A stretch of DNA of 64,000 bases. It comes from Hippopus hippopus. Lineage: Eukaryota; Mollusca; Bivalvia; Cardiida; Cardiidae. This document shows positions 12,701 through 22,426 of the stretch, one piece after another. The stretch is taken from NCBI GenBank assembly GCA_946811185.2, contig OX328099.1, forward strand, positions 38,179,299 to 38,243,298. Reading direction: 5' to 3'. The stretch's first letter is position 1. Every line of letters begins with the position of its first letter. The position numbers and the translations under genes were made by a program. Under the pieces are notes generated by a model, which ran no database searches, had not been told where the DNA came from, and saw nothing but the letters and a program-made list of their open reading frames with translations.

Positions 12701-12747
12701 AGCCAGATGTGAAAGGCAGCAAATCCTACTTTGCCAAACATTTTTAA
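584..12747 (+). CDS. PRDX1: Typical 2-Cys peroxiredoxin (PRDX1/2-like), 3' four coding exons
   Basis: A thiol peroxidase that reduces hydrogen peroxide and organic peroxides with thioredoxin, probably cytosolic because the C-terminus matches PRDX1/2 rather than PRDX3/4. Coding exons are 584-700, 1897-2019, 7971-8101 and 12662-12747, all with AG/GT borders and matching phases. They encode 151 residues from the family's FTF-V-CPTE region to the stop, which is exactly the length expected from residue 49 of a 199-aa PRDX1. Visible residues: peroxidatic Cys in FICPTE (594-596), GGLG (1919-1930), GLFIIDDKG, resolving Cys in GEVCPA (12664-12666), and a C-terminal YF (12727-12732). GGLG plus YF is the pair that marks hyperoxidation-sensitive eukaryotic 2-Cys enzymes. 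The N-terminal exon with the start codon is left of the window. Exon lengths of 123 and 131 match what I recall of vertebrate PRDX1. The ortholog could equally be called PRDX2-like. Confidence 0.96.
701..1876. repeat. MITE family A copies filling a peroxiredoxin intron
   Basis: A copy at about 734-962, degenerate copies at about 963-1120, 1141-1340 and 1380-1590, and a well-preserved copy at 1651-1876 whose final TTAA lies just before the next exon. Apart from splice signals I see nothing else in the intron. Confidence 0.75.
1897..2019 (+). CDS. PRDX1: Peroxiredoxin exon with GGLG motif
   Basis: The acceptor CTTTCACAG precedes 1897 and the donor GTGAGA follows 2019. It reads [11 protein letters not shown], then NIPILSD and [13 protein letters not shown], with the final Arg codon split AG|A. 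The GGLG insertion slows disulfide formation in eukaryotic 2-Cys peroxiredoxins. The 123-nt length fits the family. A MITE's terminal TTAA (1873-1876) lies 21 bases before the exon. Confidence 0.95.
2020..3333. repeat. Degenerate MITE family A copies in a peroxiredoxin intron
   Basis: Successive decayed copies can be recognised by the central arms and TGGTAAAG ends: about 2090-2345, 2350-2560, 2705-2915, 2960-3170 and 3190-3330. Short open frames here run through the repeat and are not genes. Confidence 0.65.
3334..3547. repeat. TTAA-flanked MITE family B, intact
   Basis: A 214-bp unit bounded by TTAA on both sides, with ends CCCTTAGGCTGCTAAG / TTTAGCAGGATAAGG. Its centre is a near-perfect palindrome built on GATCAGACTGCAC and GTGCAGTCTGATC. 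It shares TTAA flanks with family A but no sequence. A second full copy lies at 20260-20472. Confidence 0.7.
3694..3930. repeat. MITE family A, degenerate copy
   Basis: Starts TTAACCAAATATTTATG, carries a worn central palindrome near 3770-3805, and ends GTGTAGTAAAGAGTCAG. Confidence 0.6.
3994..5380. repeat. CTCACC-type transposon with diverged tandem monomers
   Basis: Begins TAGCTCACCTGAGGAAGTGC and ends near ATAGCCCTCTTGTC. The interior is about nine diverged monomers of roughly 150 bp, each with CATGAAA, GGTCAGAATGTTTGTCTTGA, a CACTGGGACAAATC block and TTTTCAGTC. No transposase frame is visible. Overlapping short open frames on both strands follow the period and are artefacts. Confidence 0.7.
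5700..7394. repeat. Cluster of MITE family A copies
   Basis: Copies at about 5735-5950 (worn), 5955-6170, 6168-6391 (very well preserved palindrome at 6285-6345), 6470-6620, 6900-7105 and about 7205-7394. The region lies within the large third visible intron of the peroxiredoxin gene. No exon is seen here. Confidence 0.7.
7391..7618. repeat. MITE family A, intact reference copy
   Basis: TTAA at 7391-7394 and 7615-7618 bound a 220-bp element. The left end is CCCTTTACCACACGAC, the right end GTGTGGTAAAGGG. The central palindrome spans about 7497-7560. The left TTAA is shared with the neighbouring copy in inverted orientation. Confidence 0.85.
7619..7845. repeat. MITE family A copy
   Basis: Runs from a worn start at about 7617 to TGGTAAAGAGTTAAG near 7845. 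A central palindrome is recognisable, with an A-run inside the left arm. Confidence 0.6.
7971..8101 (+). CDS. PRDX1: Peroxiredoxin exon, GLFIIDDKG to HGE
   Basis: The acceptor is TTATTTTCAG and the donor GTAAAA begins at 8102. It reads [20 protein letters not shown], then [20 protein letters not shown] and HGE, nearly identical to the animal PRDX1/2 consensus. Length is 131 nt, ending in phase 1. Confidence 0.96.
8340..8860. repeat. Two degenerate MITE family A copies
   Basis: One copy at about 8345-8565 and one at about 8645-8855 (TTAACCCCTTACCTCACAAT to GTATGGTAAGGG). Both are intronic. Confidence 0.6.
9017..11820. repeat. CTCCACTGGCC-type tandem-array element with nested insertions
   Basis: Starts TTTTAGCTCCACTGGCCGAA, followed by a GTCCGTCC microsatellite and a GTTAAC block, and ends GCCAGTGGAGCGATACAGGG then CATCATGGCCCTCTTGTTT. 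The interior is diverged monomers of roughly 170-190 bp with CTACCAAATTTGGCATGTAG and TTTTACATGGGC. A second copy of the same start occurs at about 10429 and a CTCAC-type start at about 10505, so several elements are nested. A MITE A copy sits at 10761-10955. No coding sequence is supported. Confidence 0.7.
11918..12136. repeat. MITE family A, left member of an inverted pair
   Basis: TTAA at 11918-11921 and 12133-12136. Central palindrome about 11970-12030. It shares its right TTAA with the next copy. Confidence 0.75.
12133..12352. repeat. MITE family A, right member of an inverted pair
   Basis: Begins at the shared TTAA (12133-12136) and ends GATAAAGAGTTAA at 12352. It is inverted relative to the left member, so the two long arms face each other. 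A further degenerate copy at about 12490-12635 ends about 28 bases before the last peroxiredoxin exon. Confidence 0.7.
12662..12747 (+). CDS. PRDX1: Peroxiredoxin last coding exon (resolving Cys, YF tail)
   Basis: The acceptor TGTTGTTTCAG ends at 12661. It reads [17 protein letters not shown], then [11 protein letters not shown] and a TAA stop at 12745-12747. The resolving Cys is the first Cys. The SYF near the end is the YF motif that packs over the active site. The intron before it (8102-12661, about 4.6 kb) is almost entirely repeats. Confidence 0.95.
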
Positions 12748-12969
12748 TCTCTTTGCAATGTCCTAGGTATTTTTGCTATTGTGTCAATTTTAGAAAACGT
12801 TACTAGTCTAGCAAGACTTTGTCATTCATTTTACTTTCCAGTTTCTGAATGCATTATTTCAAATACATGTACTTAAGGTTGCACTTTCGTTCAATTCAAA
12901 CTGCAGTATTTTTTTTTAATTTTGTAAGGTCATAGGTTAGTTTGTGTGTTATGAAATCAAAGTAATAAA
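12748..12969 (+). promoter_or_regulatory. Peroxiredoxin 3' UTR with polyadenylation signal
   Basis: About 220 bases of AT-rich sequence without repeats follow the stop. An AATAAA hexamer at 12964-12969 is followed by a T/G-rich stretch, as expected at a cleavage site. The exact cleavage point cannot be seen. Confidence 0.6.
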
Positions 12970-15162
12970 GTGTTGCTGTTTGTAAGGATATTTGAATGAT
13001 GGAAACATAAAGAAAATTTTATTAAATGAATTGGCTTTTTTAAAAAATCCCAGTTTCTTTGTTTTTATGATCTATTTCTGTATGTTTCATCGTAAAAATG
13101 TTGAAACATTGAACTAATATGAACTACTTATACTGTAACCAGAGAATCCTAGTTATTGATGGCATCAAGGCTTTGAAAACATTGTGAAAAAAAGAGAGAG
13201 TAATAGTAACCTGCATTTTCTCCTTTGTCATAATGTTTTCTACCCTTTCAAGGACAAATCTTAAAAAAATTGAGCCACATTTAATTAGTTGCCTGCAAAT
13301 GCTTAAGATTTTGACAGGTCCAAAAATTTGTTGTTTGGTAAAGAGTTAATCCTTTAGCACGAGATAAACAGAATGGACATTTGCAGTTGTTGGAAAAATA
13401 TCCAAATAGTGCACTTTCACGACCATTTTTGTGGCCCAATATTAACAAAGATAATCAAGATGCAAGATCAGACTGCACCGTCTACCTATTTGTAAAAGCA
13501 AGCATGGATATAAGACAACACCAAAGAGCCGAGTTGTGCAGCTTTTTTTGTACTGTGTAACATCTATCACAAAAAAAAAAAACACATGGGCACTCATCTA
13601 TCACTTTTGATGAGAAATACCAAGAAGTTGTGATACAGTTTGAAGTATTCCTGAATCAAACATATCTCTGGACAAAAATGTAGCAGCAATTGTGAATATT
13701 CATGTCTTTTCTCTTTTTTGGAATGAAAATTCCTTTTTTGAGTAAGATGTATGAAAGTCTGCATATTTGTATCATTGGAATGAATTACATTTTTTTCTTT
13801 TACCATTCTACAATGTTTGAAACCATTAAATATTTATGTCATGATGAAAGCATGTAGGCTTTTGTTAAATTTGTTAGATTTGGTTTTTGGGAGCCAATAG
13901 AACTTGAGCAGTTGGAAAAAAAAAAATGTACTGTGCCAGCATCCAAGACTTTTCTTCTGATATGTTGAGCTATGTGTTTCTCCAGTCTAGTGATTAGCTG
14001 AGGAGTTTGTCTGAATAAATCAGATAGTTTGTCAGAGAATCAATGCTTTGACTTTATACAGACTTAGATTAATGCATCTAGCCAAATTAGTTTTTGAAAA
14101 CATTGTGGCTAATGGAGGTATTGATTAGAATAATTTCTCTCTGATCACAAAGTTTTTTTTGACTTTCAAAATTAGCTGTGTAATTTTCTATTTTTCCTGC
14201 CAAAACTTTGGCCAGTATATTGATCATTCCAGTTATTTGTACAAAAAAGTAGTGCCTATGGAGCATTGTATGTTTAATAAAATAGAAATAAAGAATAAAG
14301 CACATATATGAAAAATATGTAATGAAACACACAAAACATCATGACAAATCAGGAAATTACTTATTCATCTTATGTACATAATTTTAAGATCCTTTGTTTA
14401 TGCCTTTATACCTTTTATACAGTCATTAATCCAATCCAGCAGTTTTAAGAGTATTGTGTTAAGAAGTATTTTTTAGGGGTAGTAGGTATTTTTTAGGGGT
14501 TAATGCAGAACCATGTACATGTATATGTTTAAGACCAACTTTGTAGCTCTCCTGAACATAAAGTGCTATCTGGAAGCTTTCACTCACTACTCATTACATA
14601 AATAGGACTTCCTCAGTTTGAAGGTTTGGGTGAAAAAGAGTTCAGTCATATTAAATATATAGGACCACTAGTGGCTTGAATTAGATTTGTGTGCAATTTC
14701 ACCCCAAAATTTATTTACTTTTGGCTGCTATTGGCCCTTTGTATCCTAGGGTAAACTTTCTCTAGTAAAACTTAACACAATTTATCATGGCATTGCCTTC
14801 TTTCATTACTCTTATAACTATTTGGCCAATCATTCTCAAGTATTATACACAACCTTCACTAGATATGGGAAAAATATTGTTGAAATTAATGAGTTCATGC
14901 GATCAATAAGGTCACCATTTTTGGACGATCGTGTGCATTAAAACTTGGCGTGAAAAATCAATGACAGAAGTGTACAAAATTGTTTTTAAATGATGACCAA
15001 AGGTTGACATTTGGCCAATTTTTTGAATGGTAAAACTTTTGGTTTCTGTGTACTTTGCATCTTCATTTTTTTGTGACCAAATACATGAGTACTTTGACAT
15101 GTAGCAGCTGGTCCTTTATCAAATAATGTCCCTGTATCAGCACATGGTTCTGTACTTTGTGT
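12970..15162. other. Intergenic stretch, no gene seen
   Basis: AT-rich sequence downstream of peroxiredoxin. It contains a degenerate MITE A copy at about 13140-13350, a worn MITE piece near 14090-14160 and a short direct repeat GTATTTTTTAGGGGT near 14468-14500. Open frames are short and show no recognisable domain. Confidence 0.6.
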
Positions 15163-15391
15163 TTAACCTTTTACCACACAATGACGCCTTTTAATGCCCC
15201 TCAAGAAGAGGCCTTTTGAAAACATTGTGGGAAAAGGAGAAAATGCTGGTAACCAGCATTTTCTCCTTTTCCCACAAAGTTTTCTACCCTATCAAAGAAA
15301 AGTTGCGTCATTTGAGCCACTATGAAATTGTCGTCTGCAAATGCTTTCAATTTGGATAGGTCTTAAAGTTTGCCGTGTGGTAAAGGGTTAA
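15163..15391. repeat. MITE family A, intact copy
   Basis: TTAA at 15163-15166 and 15388-15391, with the central inverted repeat essentially perfect at about 15222-15285. Ends CCTTTTACCACACAATG and GTGTGGTAAAGGG. Confidence 0.85.
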
Positions 15392-17864
15392 TAAAACAGA
15401 GCATTATCAGGAAACTTTCCAATATCGTATTGCCATAAGAACAACACCCTGTGCCTTGTTTTATTGTGTCACCCATAAGCCCTTTAGAGGTAGAGGTCCA
15501 TCATCAATCTCAAATTATAATCCCAAGGCCAATTTCCATGCCTTACGCCTCAAATATTTTGCAGCATCATACAAAGGAAGTGTTAGGAATAATCTTCCTG
15601 TCCCAAACAATAAGGCCAAGATCTATAGCTATTGTCTTGGTGTGTTGTATCATGAAATTTACCTTATGTTTGTACAATTAATAGTCCTCATGTTAAGTCA
15701 TTACCTCACATTTCCAATTTTTAACAACCCTGTTGTAGAAGACTTTCAAAAAAGTTGTGGAAAAAGGAGAAAATGCTTGTAACCAGCACTTCCTCCCTTT
15801 CCATCAATGTTTTCTACTCTATCAAAGAACCTCAGCCTGTATGTATCACTTGCTAAAATGTCTGCAGAAGCTTTCAATTTGGAAGTGTCTAGAATTTGTC
15901 GTTTGGTAAAGAGACCATAAAGACAAAGCCTTTGGAATACAATGCAGGAAAAAGGAGAAAATGGTGGTAACAGCATTTTCCCTTTTTTTTACCTTTTCTT
16001 TTCTTCCAATTGCTTATTTCAATTTTTCTGTCACTTTTATTTGGTTGTCTGCAAGTGCTTTCAATTTGGGCTATTCTAAAATGTCATCTGTTAAAGGGTT
16101 AAAGATTCTGAAATATGGGGAGAGCAATTAAGGGTCCTTCATAGCCTGCTTTTAAGTACTGACTTGCATCTTTTTTGCATAGATCCCATATTTTGTCTCT
16201 CGGTGAGACTAAGACCAGTATTAGATTGTTGTGTCACGCAAGACTATTATTTGATGTTGTGTTTTGTGTTGTATGACCTTATACATGACCTCCTGTATCA
16301 CCTTCAGCAGTTTGATTTGCAGAAGGGTTAACCCTTTGCCAAACAATCCCCAGTTTTTAATGAACCTGAGGAAGAGTTTTGAAAATATTATCAGAGAAGG
16401 TGAAAATGCTGGTAACCAGTATTTTCTCCTTGTCCCACAATGTTTTCAAAAGGCTTCTTTCTTAGGGTTGTTAAAAGTCGAGATTGTGTGTTACGGGTGA
16501 AACAATCAAGCAGCATATGCTTGCGAATGACCAATTATCAATGTGAAGTAACAGACTGAAAGCATTTTCAGACAGAAAAACTGAATGAGGTTAAAATGGT
16601 GGAAGAAAGGGAAGAAAATGTTGTGGGAAAAGGAGAAAATGCAGGTAACCTCTTTCCTCAGGGTTGTTCAAACAGGGGAGTGTTCAGTGTTAACTCTACC
16701 CAATGATAAAATTTAAACTTATCCATATTTGAGGCATTTGCAGACAACTAAATGTGGCTCCAATGATAGGATTTATGTGCTAGGTAGCATCAAGTAGAAA
16801 ATGCTGGTTGCCGACACATTAGGTAAATAGAACCTGGTTGCCTGCATTTTTATTTTCAAGAGTGTTCACAAGCTTACTTCCTCAGGGTTATGAGTGATTA
16901 ATGGTTGCTTCCTTTGAACTTGTTTGCGTTGTGTTTCTGCTTAGATTTAAACATGTGAACCAGGTCCCTGTGATAAAACATGCAATAACAGTTTGTTAAA
17001 GGAGATATTGCTCTTAATGAGCAGTTCCTTCTTTTAACACAATGTTTAGGGAAAAAAAGAAGTCTGCTGTAGAGGGAATGATGGAACCCTTTACGACACA
17101 ATGCCAAGTTTTAACAATCCGGAGGAAGAAGCCTTTTGAAAACATTTTGGGAAAAGAGAAAGTGCTGGTAATCAGCATTTTCTCCTTTTTCCAGAATGTT
17201 TTCTATCATATCAAAGATAAATCCCATCATTTGGGCCACATCTTAATTGTTATCTGCAAATGCTTTCAGGTTGATCAAGTTTACATTTTTTTCATGCAGT
17301 ACAGAGTTAGTACGTAACATTTGGCTTTTTCTGTTGTCAGAATTTTTTTTTCCTTTATCCTGCCAATATTTTAGCTAATAATAAAAATGGATGTTCATTT
17401 TGTAAAGTTTGTGGTATTATTTCTCTTCCTAAAATAAAAAAAAAATAATAATAATTTAATAGAATGTCTTGAGCATTAGTTTGTTAGTTTTCAGCTTTGT
17501 TTCCCAAGTATGTAACCCTTTAACGGATATGCCTATGTTTTAATGACTCGGAGGAAAAAAGCTTTAGAAAACATCAAGAGATAAAGAGAAATGCTTGTAA
17601 TCAGCATCTTCTCCTTTTTTTTCCATTATTTTCCACCCTGTCAAGACAAATCCTATGGTTTAAGCCAGGCTTATTATGCTGTGTGCAAATGCTGTCAATC
17701 TGGACAAGTGTAAAACTTGGTTGTTTTGGAAAGAGGTTCTAAGAAGATTTATAATTATCAGTTTGTTGGCTTACCTACAAGGGTTTTTCTCTGACATAAA
17801 GCTTTGGAAACCTGCAGCATGAAATATTTAAACAGTTCAGAAATGGCATAAAGCTTAAAAACTT
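15392..17864. repeat. MITE family A cluster, otherwise non-coding
   Basis: Copies at about 15690-15915, 15915-16100, 16328-16500, 16540-16700 (worn), 16690-16890 (worn), 17090-17310 and 17515-17745. A segment at 15456-15680 has an open frame on the + strand (GRGPSSISNYNPKANFH) that I cannot assign and that may be chance. Confidence 0.6.
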
Positions 17865-18790
17865 AAAAAGAGGGCCTGATAGCCCTGGATCGCTCACCTG
17901 AGTCAATAGGCAAAATTTCACTCCAGGGTCATGACTGAAACTCTGACCAATTGTCAGGTCAATTGAGCTTAAAATGTGGCCTCTAAAGCGCCCTCAAGGA
18001 ATTTCCATAAGTTTACCTAGTGACCTAGTTTATGACTCCATGTGACCCAATTTTGATCTCATCCAAGATTTTATCAAGACAAACATGCTGACCAATTTTC
18101 AGGTCAATTAAGCAAGATTTTTTGCCTCTAGAGCCCATACAGAATTTCTGTAAGTTGACCTAGTGACCTAGTTTATGACTCTAGGTAACCTGATTTTGAA
18201 CTCATCCTAGATTTTATCAAGACAAACATTCTCAGCAATTTTCAAGTCAATTGAGCAATAAATGTGGCCTCCAGAGTGCTCACAAGATTTTTCTTTAATT
18301 TGACCAAGTGACCTAGTTTATGAACCCACATGACCCAACTTAGAACTCATAAAGTCTATCAAGACAAACATTCTGAACAATTGAGCAATAGATGTGGCCT
18401 CTAGAGTGCCCAAATAAATTTCTTTAATTTGACCTACTGACCTAATTTATAACTCAATTTCAACCTAATTCGATATTTCATCAAGACAAACATTCTGACC
18501 AATTTTCATGTCAATTGAGCATGAAATGTGGTCTCCAGAGTGCCCACAAGGTATTTCTTTAATTTGACCTAGTGGCCTTGATTAAGACCCTAAGTGACCC
18601 AAATTCAAAGTCATCACAGATTTCATCAAGAAAAACATTCTGACCACATTTCAGGTCAAATGAGCAAGAAATGTGGCCTCTAGAGTGCCCACAAGGTGTT
18701 TCTTTAATTTGATCTAGTGACCTAGTTTATGACGACAGGTGACCCATTTTCGAAACTCATTGAACATGTTGTGCTCCGGTGGGCTAACAA
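17865..18790. repeat. CTCACC-type tandem-array element, reverse orientation
   Basis: Starts AGGGCCTGATAGCCCTGGAT and CGCTCACCTGAG, and contains about six monomers of roughly 140 bp with GACCTAGTGACCTAGTTTAT and CATCAAGACAAACATTCTGA. It is the reverse complement of the monomer type at 3994-5380. Confidence 0.65.
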
Positions 18791-19931
18791 ACTTGGAACA
18801 GGTCCACTAGGAGATAATACATACCAAATATCAAAGCTCTACGCCTTCCGGTTTTAAAAAGAAGAATTTTAAAGTTTTCCTTCTTTGTTCCTATGTTCGA
18901 AATTGTGACCCCTGGGGCAGGGCCAGTTTTCACCCCAGTGGGTTTATTTGAACAGACTTTGTAGAAGTCTACTAGGAGATACTACATGCCAAATATCAAA
19001 GCTCTACACCTTCCAGTTTCAGAGAAGAAGAATTTTAAAGTTTTCCTTTTTTGTTCCTGTGTTCGAACTTTTGACCCCGAGGCGGGGCCAGTTTTGTTTC
19101 CAGGGGCATCATATGAACAGACTTGGTAGAGGTCCATTAGGAGATACTACATACCAAATATCAAAGCTCTACGCCTTCCAGTTTCAGAGAAGAAGAATTT
19201 TAAAGTTTTCTGTCTTTGTTCCTATGTTCGAACTTGTGACCCCCGGGGTTGGGCTAGTTTTGACCCCAGGGCATCATATGAACAAACTTGGTAGAGGTCC
19301 AGGTGGAGATACTACATACCAAATATCAAAGCTCTATGCCTTCCATTTTCACACAAGAAGAATTTTAAATTTTCCTTCTTTGCTCCTATTTTCAAACTTG
19401 TGACCCCCAGGGCGGGGCCAGTTTTGACCCCAGCGGGTTTATTTGAACAAACTTGGTAGAGGTCCACTAGGAGATGCTACATACCAAATATCAAAGCTTT
19501 ATGCGTTCCAGTTTCAGAGAAGAAGAATTTTAAAGTTTTCCTTCTTTGTTCCTATGTTCAAACTTGTGACCCCCGGGGCGGGGCCAGTTTTGACCCCAGG
19601 GGCATCATATGAACAAACTTGATGGAGGTCCACTAGGAGATGCTACATACCAAATATCAAAGCTCTACGCCTTCTAGTTTCAGAGAAGATTTTCAAAGAT
19701 TTTGCATTTTTTTCATTTTTGTTGCCATTGCAACCAGTCAAAGGTGGAATTTCTTTGAACAACTTTGGTATAGCTTCACCCAAGGAACATCCCTGCCAAG
19801 TTTCATCAAGATTGGCCCAGTGGTTTAGGAGAAGAAGATGTTTAAAGAAATTGTTGAAGGACGACGGACGCCCGGACATAGGGCGATCACAATAGCTCAC
19901 CTTGAGCACGTTGTGCTCAGGTGAGCTAAAA
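18791..19931. repeat. Tandem array, about 170-bp monomer, ending in CTCACC terminus
   Basis: Six or so copies of a unit with CTACATACCAAATATCAAAG, CTCTACGCCTTCCAGTTTCA, GAAGAATTTTAAAGTTTTC and GTGACCCCCGGGGCGGGGCC. The array ends GATCACAATAGCTCACC then GTGCTCAGGTGAGCTAAAA. Open frames at 18948-19403 and 19640-19828 result from the repeat period. Confidence 0.75.
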
Positions 19932-20259
19932 ACTGGGTACACTCGAACTTGCCTGAAAGACCTTATGTATGAAGCAATCCACTGCTTAACTCTAGAATAA
20001 AGTTACCAAATGGTAAAATACTAGACTTGTCCAAATTAAAGGCAGACAATATATTATTAGAGCATACTACAGATAATATTATTTGTTTTCTATCAACAGC
20101 CCATACCCTTGGACACAATGGATTGATCAACAATTTCTCTAGGGCAATATTCAAATCCTTTAACAAACAATTCTTTGTTTTATATGTCTGCAATGAATTT
20201 TTTGTGAAAGCATGGTAAAAAAGGAGCAATAGCTTGCTAAAGTAATTTCTAACTTCCTC

Positions 20260-20472
20260 TTAACCTTTATCCTCCTAAATAAGTTAAATGAAACTTTCAA
20301 GCTGATAGTAAAAACCCGAATAACCCCATGTCAGAAACAGTTTTTTCAAGAAAGATATCTCCATATCAGACAATGTAGATTTAAAATCAGACTGCACTTT
20401 CTGTGCAGTCTGATCTTGATCTACACTGTCAGCAAAAGGTCAGTGAGTTGCACTTAGCAGCCTAACAGTTAA
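20260..20472. repeat. MITE family B, intact second copy
   Basis: TTAA at 20260-20263 and 20469-20472. The central palindrome GATTTAAAATCAGACTGCAC and GTGCAGTCTGATC matches the copy at 3334-3547. Worn central parts of the same family lie near 26130-26210, 28860-28940, 36775-36860 and 59380. Confidence 0.7.
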
Positions 20473-20790
20473 TTTTTTTGACAGTATTGGTGGAAAAAGA
20501 ATCATATGTACCAAGTTCAAATTGCATCAAGGCACAAACATGTAAAATATTTTCAAAGTCAGATCAGAAATTCCAGAGATATGGAGCTGACACAATTTGA
20601 AAGCATGTAACCTTCGACCCCACCTCTTGTGACCTTGAATCTAAAACTTCTGCTCTGAATGTTGTTCATCCATTTGCATTTGTGTGAAATAGTTTTAAAA
20701 TCGGAACAGGAAGCCATAACCTCTGCTTTGTGTTTTGTTAATAAAGCACACACATGTTAAATATTTTCCAAATCAGAATAGGGGTTTGAG

Positions 20791-21053
20791 ATATGGCTTG
20801 TAACAAGCGAAAAGGGGCATTTGGACATTTGCATAAAGTGTCGTCTCGGATCAGCCCGTGCAGTCCGAGCAGGCTAATCCGAGACGGCACTTTACATTAG
20901 ATTTTGTGCTACGGTAGACTTGCGCAAAACAGAAAATTACAAAGAATTGGAAAGTGTCGTTTCGGATTAGCATGCATGGACTGCGCATGCTGATCCGAGA
21001 CAACACTTTACACAAATGTCCAAATGCCCCTATTTGCATGTTGCAGGCCATAT
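20791..21053. repeat. MITE family C (TGCAAC ends)
   Basis: Inverted ends GGCTTGTAACAAGCGAAAAG and TTTGCATGTTGCAGGCC, each followed inward by GGGGCAT, GGACATTTGC and AAAGTGTCG. It contains CGGATTAGC and GCTGATCCG palindromic blocks. Related copies lie at 24796-25038 and 56358-56536. Confidence 0.7.
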
Positions 21054-21248
21054 ATACAGAGAATATGGTTAAAGAGCATGTGACCTTAGGCTGAGTTTAA
21101 CTCTTTACCAAATAGGGTTTTAGATGAATCCAAATTCATATCAAATGTAGAAAGCAAATTAAATGCAGTGGAGATGATGGACTTTGTCATTGAAAGGGTA
21201 GAAAGCTTTTTGGAAAAAGAAAATGATGGGCCCTGTTTTCCAAAAAAA

Positions 21249-22426
21249 ACAAGAGCGGCAAATTGTCGCAAGATATGCCTGTCCCACCGCCAGTTGTCAA
21301 GGGGGTATAATAATCGCAAAGGGCAGGTATTGCAACAAACATGTTTACCAAGTCTCAAGTCAATTTGACTTGAGGTGACAAAGTTCCGTTCCAGACAAGC
21401 AAGAAATACAGTAAAAATGAAGATCAATGTGGAATTACTCGAAATCCGCACTAGGTAGAGTTATTGTTCTTGCGCACTGTACTCCGTAATATTGCAACAA
21501 ACATGCATACCAAGTTTCAAGTCAATCGGACTGTAGATGACAAAATTATGCTCCAGACAAGCAGAAAATGCTGTAAAAATGACGATCAAAGGGAAATAAC
21601 TCAAAGACAGCAAGAGGTAGAGTTATGGTTCTTTTGCACTGCACTCCGTATTATTGCAACTAACACACATGCCAAGTTTCAAGTCAATCGTACTGGAGAT
21701 GACAAAGTTATGCTCCGGACAAGCAGAAAATGCTGTAAAAATGATCAAAGGGAAATAACTCAGACAGCACGAGGTAGAGTTATGGTTCTTTTGCACTGCA
21801 CTCCGTATTATTGCAACAAACACACATGCCAAGTTTCAAGTCAATCGGACTGGAGATGACAAAGTTATGCTCCAGACAAGCAAAAAATGCTGTAAAAATG
21901 ATTATCAAAGGGAAATAACTCGGACAGCACGAGGTAGAGTTATGGTTCTTTCGCACTGCACTCCCCCTTAATGAGATCTATCCACCCATGAAGTTTCATA
22001 ACCGTAGCTAGCATAGTTTTGGCGATATGCTTTGGACAAAATTCAAGTATGAATATAAACAAAGGATAATAACTCAAAAATTAAGCAAGCAAGAGTTATG
22101 ATTCATTTGCACTGCACTCACCCTTAATGAGATCTATCCACCCATGAAGTTTCATTACTGTAGCTAGCATAGTTTTGGAGATATGCTTTGGACAAAATTC
22201 AAGTATGAATATAAACAAAGGGCAGTAACTCAAAAATTAAGCAAGCGAGAGTTATGATTCCTGTGCACTGCACTCGGCCTTGATGAGATCTATCCACCCA
22301 AGAAATTTCATAACCGTAGCTAGCATAGTTTTGGAGATATGCTCCGGACAAAGAATGGCGACGCCGCCCGCCTTCCACGGGTGATCCCATAATACGTCCC
22401 GTCTTCGACAGGCGTATAAAAAAAAA
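21249..22426. repeat. AGAGCGGCAAATTGTCGC element with 162-bp tandem monomers
   Basis: Starts CAAGAGCGGCAAATTGTCGC followed by GGGGGTATAATAATCG, and ends ACGTCCCGTCTTCGACAGGC. The interior is imperfect monomers containing TTGCAACAAACA, CCAAGTTTCAAGTCAATCGG, GATGACAAAGTTATGCTCC and GGGAAATAACTC. The last third has a different unit (ATGAGATCTATCCACCCATG). No coding signal beyond the periodic open frame at 21464-21859. Confidence 0.75.

Noticed and set aside
15456..15782. 108-codon + strand frame
   Set aside because: No recognisable motif, and its end runs into a MITE A copy. Mentioned only as unassigned.
18948..19403. 151-codon open frame with repeated GHHMNRLG units
   Set aside because: Product of the roughly 170-bp tandem array; neighbouring monomers break the frame.
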